Shown here: piece by piece, positions 60,504 through 64,000 of the stretch
How positions within the stretch are numbered: the stretch's first letter is position 1
Layout of the letters: each line of letters starts with the position of its first letter
NCBI GenBank assembly: GCA_965221595.1
Contig: OZ244900.1
Coordinates: 2,046,001 to 2,110,000 of the forward strand
Reading direction: 5' to 3'
DNA from: JAAXGX01 sp965221595
Lineage (GTDB): Bacteria > Acidobacteriota > Vicinamibacteria > Vicinamibacterales > UBA8438
DNA: 64,000 bases
Notes under the pieces: generated by a model
The model's input: the letters and a program-made list of their open reading frames with translations, nothing else
Databases searched by the model: none
Told to the model about the DNA's origin: nothing
Position numbers and translations under genes: made by a program

Positions 60504-60617
60504 TTGTGGGGCGCAGAGCACTCCCACCGTCAGGCGGGGGTGCGCCGCGGACCTCCGGCGGCCGCCGTTCTGCAGCGCAGACTCGCCGCCGGGCGGTGCT
60601 GCCGGCCGCCGGGGTTG

Positions 60618-60623
60618 TATACT
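60618..60623 (+). promoter_or_regulatory. Possible -10 element for the DUF3347 operon
   Basis: TATACT lies 62 bases before the ATG of the next gene, in a locally less GC-rich stretch. No convincing -35 hexamer is found 16-18 bases upstream. Confidence 0.35.
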
Positions 60624-60684
60624 AGCGTAGTCGACAGGGTCCGATTGTCGCCGCTGTCATTACTCTTCTTGACGCGAGGAGCCT

Positions 60685-61944
60685 ATGCCTCGGATGATTC
60701 GCGACAACGCCATCGCCTCCGCCCTTGTGCTTCTCCTGGCACTCCCGGCGGGGTCCGCCCCCGCCGCCCGGCAGGCCGACGAGCCGTTCAACGGCATCTC
60801 GGCTCCGCTCGACGTGCAGCTGGAGGGATACGTGCTCGCCCAGGAGGCGTTGGCCGCCGACAACTACGACGATGCAAAGGCGGCGATCGACAGCCTGGTC
60901 ACGCTCGCCGATCCAATCACGCAGCCGCTCGTGCGCTCGGTCGCTGGCGCGGACAGCATCGAGTTGATGCGGGCCCGGTTCAAGCCGTTGTCCGAATACC
61001 TCGCGGCGCTCGATCTGCCGCAGGGATTCGCGCGGGCGTACTGCCCGATGTACGACGGCGGCTCGAACTGGGTCCAGCGCGACGGACCGGTGCGGAACCC
61101 GTACTACGGCTCGGAGATGCTCACCTGCGGCGTCGTGGATGCCGCCCCGGGCGCCCACATGGACCACTCCCCCCAGCACGGGGGCATCGTTTTCATGGCC
61201 CCTGACAGCTTCCACCACATCGAAGGCACGTATCCCGAGGACGGTGTCTTTCGCCTCTATGCGACCGACAACTATCGCGAGGCGGTGGACGTCAGCACGT
61301 GGGCCGGCCGCGCCGTGCTCGAGGAGGACTACGACGAGGCCACGGACGAGTTCATCGAGGTCACGGCTGTCGACCTGATTCCGTCCCCCGATGGCACGTA
61401 CCTGGAAGCGCTGGTCGGCGACCTCGCGATCCCGACCGAGGTCACTGCCAAGGTCGTCTTCGTCGAGGACTTTCCCGAAGAGCGTTTCGACTTCATCTTC
61501 GCCGAGTACTCGTCGGCAGCGCCGGCAGCCGCGGTCGACGCCGACGTGGTGCGGCCGTCCACGGTCATGACCGGCGCGCCGGCATCGGTCCCGCTGGCTG
61601 CGCGGATTCGCCCGCCGATCCCCGAGCTGACGGCGGATATCGTCACGGCCATCGCAGAGCGCGACCAGGAACTGCAGGCTCTCATCGAGCGCGGCGCGTT
61701 CGCGGAGCTCTTCATTCCGGCCCTGCAGGCGAAGGAGCTGGCGTTGGCCCTCGGCGACCGGGCCGACGCGCTCTCCGACCGGGCACGTGACGACGTCAGG
61801 ATCGCGGTGCGCCATCTCGTGCGCTCGGCTTGGCTGCTCGACTGGTACGGTGATCTCGGCAACCGGCAGCAGGTCAGCGGCGCGTACGACGTCTTCGGTG
61901 CCGCAGCGAGCGAGATTGCCCGCGTGTACGAGGGCGCGCCGTAG
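60685..61944 (+). CDS. Exported DUF3347-domain protein, probably metal-binding
   Basis: The 419-residue protein has a signal peptide (about residues 8-28) and an N-terminal DUF3347 domain (about 40-150): paired helices, then the Cys/Met motif YCPMYDGGSNWVQ and RNPYYGSEMLTCG. This motif is seen in proteins of copper/silver efflux systems. A second part has a His/Met cluster HMDHSPQHGG (about 158-167) and FHHIEGTYP. The C-terminal third is helical. GCGAGGAG precedes the ATG. It is followed 49 bases later by a cytochrome fusion, so both are probably cotranscribed. Copper or another soft metal is the likely ligand (inference). Confidence 0.72.
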   Translation: MPRMIRDNAIASALVLLLALPAGSAPAARQADEPFNGISAPLDVQLEGYVLAQEALAADNYDDAKAAIDSLVTLADPITQPLVRSVAGADSIELMRARFKPLSEYLAALDLPQGFARAYCPMYDGGSNWVQRDGPVRNPYYGSEMLTCGVVDAAPGAHMDHSPQHGGIVFMAPDSFHHIEGTYPEDGVFRLYATDNYREAVDVSTWAGRAVLEEDYDEATDEFIEVTAVDLIPSPDGTYLEALVGDLAIPTEVTAKVVFVEDFPEERFDFIFAEYSSAAPAAAVDADVVRPSTVMTGAPASVPLAARIRPPIPELTADIVTAIAERDQELQALIERGAFAELFIPALQAKELALALGDRADALSDRARDDVRIAVRHLVRSAWLLDWYGDLGNRQQVSGAYDVFGAAASEIARVYEGAP

Positions 61945-61993
61945 TCGAACGAACCAACCGACAGCCATACAGCATGCAAGGAGGAGAGCCCCC

Positions 61994-63229
61994 ATGCGAC
62001 GATACAGGTGGTGGCTGCTGACGCTGGCCATGGGGTTCGTCGTCGCGGCCGGATCCGTTCCCCACGGTCACACGCCAATCAATTCGCGCTGGAACTACAA
62101 CGAGCACCTGTTCCCGATCTTTCGCGATCAGTGCGGAAGCTGCCACGTGGAGGGCGGCATCGCGCCCATGTCGCTCGTGACGTACCGATCCGCCTTTCCC
62201 TGGACACAGTCCATTCGGGAGGAGATTCTCGGGCTGCGGATGCCGCCGTGGCAGGCCGAGGACGGCTTCGGATCGTTCCGGAACGGGCACGCCCTGTCAG
62301 CCCGTGACATGGACATGATTCTCGAGTGGTCCAGCGGAGGGTATCCGCAGGGTCCCCGCGATCAGGTCCCGCCGGCGCCCGAGGCTTCCGAGGACTGGGT
62401 GCTCGGCGAGCCGACGGTGACGCTCGAGATGCCGGAGACGTTCACCCTCGATGCCGGCACCAGCGAGACCGTTCGCTATTTCGTACTGCCGGCAGGCACG
62501 CTCCCCGATCGGCCCGTCGACGCGATCGACTTCAAGCCCGGCGCAACGGCCGTCGTGCGCAGTGCCGCCGTGTTCGTCGACACGACGGGTGCGGCCCGGG
62601 CGCTGGACGAGGCCGACGCCGGCGCCGGGTTCGCCCCCCCGGACGCGGGAAGCTTCCCGTCGGCGCCGCCCGTGGCGGTCTGGATTCCGGGTCAGGAGCC
62701 CGTGCGGACCTCGGGCATGGGGTATTCGTTGCCGCAGGGCAGCGATCTCGTGCTGCGCATTCAATACAAGAAGACCTGGATTACCGAAGGCCAGGAATTC
62801 TCCGATCGGAGCCGGGTGGGCCTCTATGCCGCCGCCGCCGACGGGGCCAGCATCGAATCGATGCTCGTGACGTCGCCGGAGACCGTGAGCGGCCGGGAGG
62901 TGGCGTTCTCTCATGCGGTGGATCGGGATTTGAGCCTCCTGGCGCTTCTGCCGGAGGTCGACATCGAGTCGTCGGAGGTGCGGATCGAGGCGGTGCAGCC
63001 GGACGGCTCCCGCACTCCCCTGCTCTGGTTGCGCGAGCCGGATTCGGGGTGGACGACGCGCTTCTGGTTCGACGAACCGCTGGCTCTCCCGGAAGGCAGC
63101 CAGCTCGAAGTCACGGCCGTGCTCGATCCTGCGGCCGAGCGCCTGCCCTCCACGCCGCTGCTGGGCGCAGCCACCAACCCGATCCGTATCGCGGTCGACT
63201 ACGTGGCGGGCATCGCCCCGGCCGATTAG
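61994..63229 (+). CDS. Exported cytochrome c / copper monooxygenase-like fusion
   Basis: The 411-residue protein has a signal peptide (about residues 7-22), a short c-type cytochrome domain with heme motif CGSCH (about 47-51) and MPPW as possible Met ligand (about 82), then a C-terminal beta-rich region (about 140-405) resembling the ascorbate-dependent (peptidylglycine-type) copper monooxygenase fold found fused to such cytochromes. The usual HxH-type strand before the GLY motif reads LVLRIQYKKTW here, so a copper ligand may be lost. A GGAGAG ribosome site precedes the ATG. Confidence 0.7.
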   Translation: MRRYRWWLLTLAMGFVVAAGSVPHGHTPINSRWNYNEHLFPIFRDQCGSCHVEGGIAPMSLVTYRSAFPWTQSIREEILGLRMPPWQAEDGFGSFRNGHALSARDMDMILEWSSGGYPQGPRDQVPPAPEASEDWVLGEPTVTLEMPETFTLDAGTSETVRYFVLPAGTLPDRPVDAIDFKPGATAVVRSAAVFVDTTGAARALDEADAGAGFAPPDAGSFPSAPPVAVWIPGQEPVRTSGMGYSLPQGSDLVLRIQYKKTWITEGQEFSDRSRVGLYAAAADGASIESMLVTSPETVSGREVAFSHAVDRDLSLLALLPEVDIESSEVRIEAVQPDGSRTPLLWLREPDSGWTTRFWFDEPLALPEGSQLEVTAVLDPAAERLPSTPLLGAATNPIRIAVDYVAGIAPAD

Positions 63230-63237
63230 CATCGTCC

Positions 63238-63275
63238 GCCGACGGAGCGCGGGATCCAGCCCGCGCTCCGTCGGC
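63238..63275. terminator. Bidirectional hairpin terminator
   Basis: A perfect 16-bp stem (outer GCCGACGG, inner GCGCGGG) with a six-base loop lies between the convergent cytochrome gene and asd. There is no T-run, but the length of the stem and its position support termination of both transcripts. Confidence 0.55.
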
Positions 63276-63308
63276 CGCCCGCCGCGCCGGCAGCCGCCCG
63301 GCAATTCT

Positions 63309-64000
63309 CTACGGCGCGACGTCCGGGTTCAGCAGGCCGTCGATCATCATCAGTTCGGCGTTGAGCACGGCCGCCCCGGCGGCGCCGCGAACGGTGTTGT
63401 GCCCCAGCACCACGAACTTGTAGTCGAGTAGCGGGCACGGCCGCAGGCGCCCGACGCTGACCGTCATGCCGTTGCCACGGTCGACATCGAGGCGCGGCTG
63501 CGGCCGGTTCGGCTCATCGAGGTACTCGACCGGCCGCAGCGGCGCGCTCGGCAGCTCTTCCGCCTGCGGCCGCCCCGAGAACGACCGGAACGCATCGACG
63601 AGCTCGTCGGCGGTGGGCGCCCCCTCGAAGCCCACCGAGACCATCTCCGTGTGCCCGTTGGTGACACCCACGCGGGTCGTGTGCGCGCTTACCGTGACGG
63701 GGTGGGGCTCGACCTGTTGATTCACGAGCGAGCCGAGGATCTTCCGGGTCTCGGTTTCCATCTTCTGTTCCTCGCCGCCGATGAACGGGATCACGTTCCC
63801 GACGATGTCGAGGGAGGGCACGCCCGGATAGCCTGCGCCGGAAACAGCCTGCAACGTCGTGACGTGCACGGAGCGCAGCCCGAACCGCCGCAGCGGGGCC
63901 AAGGCCATCGTCAGGACGATGGTCGAGCAGTTCGGATTCGTGACGATGCGGCCCGGCCAGCGCCGCGCCGCGCCCTGCGCCGACAGCAACGCGAGGTGGT
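63309..64000 (-). CDS. asd: Aspartate-semialdehyde dehydrogenase, partial (cut by window end)
   Basis: The C-terminal 230 residues are present; the 5' part lies beyond the window. The catalytic Cys is in TNPNCSTIVLTMAL, followed by QAVSGAGYPGVPSLD, the IPFIGGEEQKMETETRK substrate-binding region, and the His of SAHTTRVGVTNGHTE. The sequence type is the archaeal/fungal-like class rather than the E. coli one. The enzyme makes aspartate semialdehyde for lysine, threonine and methionine synthesis. No other pathway gene is adjacent in view. Confidence 0.93.
   Translation of the reverse strand, partial: HLALLSAQGAARRWPGRIVTNPNCSTIVLTMALAPLRRFGLRSVHVTTLQAVSGAGYPGVPSLDIVGNVIPFIGGEEQKMETETRKILGSLVNQQVEPHPVTVSAHTTRVGVTNGHTEMVSVGFEGAPTADELVDAFRSFSGRPQAEELPSAPLRPVEYLDEPNRPQPRLDVDRGNGMTVSVGRLRPCPLLDYKFVVLGHNTVRGAAGAAVLNAELMMIDGLLNPDVAP

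Noticed and set aside
1..64000. CRISPR array or defence island
   Set aside because: No regularly spaced direct repeats and no cas or known defence genes were found.

Overview
The window is a GC-rich, gene-dense chromosomal segment from a diderm (Gram-negative) bacterium. It carries LPS-export genes (a LptC/LptA-type protein, LptB, a LptF-LptG fusion), a complete Tol-Pal operon, a TonB-dependent receptor and sigma-54. The mix of families (secreted TPR proteins, an LPMO-like secreted protein, a secreted protein carrying the motif PWGDPDLQGIWDYW, c-type cytochrome fusions) fits Acidobacteriota, perhaps the Vicinamibacteria. That placement is inference from family content; there is no rRNA gene here to test it.

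Layout. 0-2.6 kb: a secreted TPR protein (minus), acylphosphatase and adenine phosphoribosyltransferase. 2.6-9.2 kb: a tightly overlapping Bat/MoxR operon (MoxR ATPase, DUF58, BatD-like protein, two von Willebrand A proteins and small partners). 9.3-13.2 kb: a metallo-beta-lactamase-fold hydrolase, tRNA-Arg(CCT), an LPMO-like secreted protein and two exported or anchored proteins. 13.2-16.5 kb: a polyamine module (N-carbamoylputrescine amidase, agmatine deiminase, and a convergent deoxyhypusine/homospermidine synthase). 16.5-22.1 kb: mutS, tsaB, a YdcH-like protein, and phosphatidylserine decarboxylase and synthase. 22.1-27.3 kb: a very large NtrY-like sensor kinase translationally coupled to a secreted PQQ-type beta-propeller. 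27.4-34.3 kb: guaA, dnaE, recJ. 34.3-40.2 kb: the envelope and nitrogen-type cluster lptC/A-lptB-rpoN-hpf-rapZ-cupin. 40.2-45.8 kb (minus): tolQ-tolR-tolA/tonB-tolB-pal-cpoB-ssb. 45.9-51.1 kb: recN, miaB, a bifunctional nuclease, parA-parB. 51.4-55.9 kb: a siderophore-type TonB receptor plus PepSY reductase-like protein, bracketed by two repeat copies. 55.9-60.4 kb: lptF-lptG fusion, then metK and xerC/xerD on the minus strand. 60.7-63.2 kb: a two-gene periplasmic, probably copper-related unit. 63.3 kb to the edge: aspartate-semialdehyde dehydrogenase, cut by the window end.

The most unusual element is a dispersed, non-coding, MITE-like repeat family. I find five copies (47-174 bp) between genes. 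They share terminal inverted repeats of the form GGCAGCCCGTGG...CCACGGGCTGCC, and the shorter ones look like internal deletions. The copies touch gene ends: one supplies the last base of a stop codon, one fills the whole junction between the lptC/A stop codon and the lptB start codon, and two flank the TonB/PepSY module as direct repeats. Other points of interest are the kinase-propeller pair, the LPMO-like protein, the two Lpt fusions and the DUF3347/cytochrome pair.
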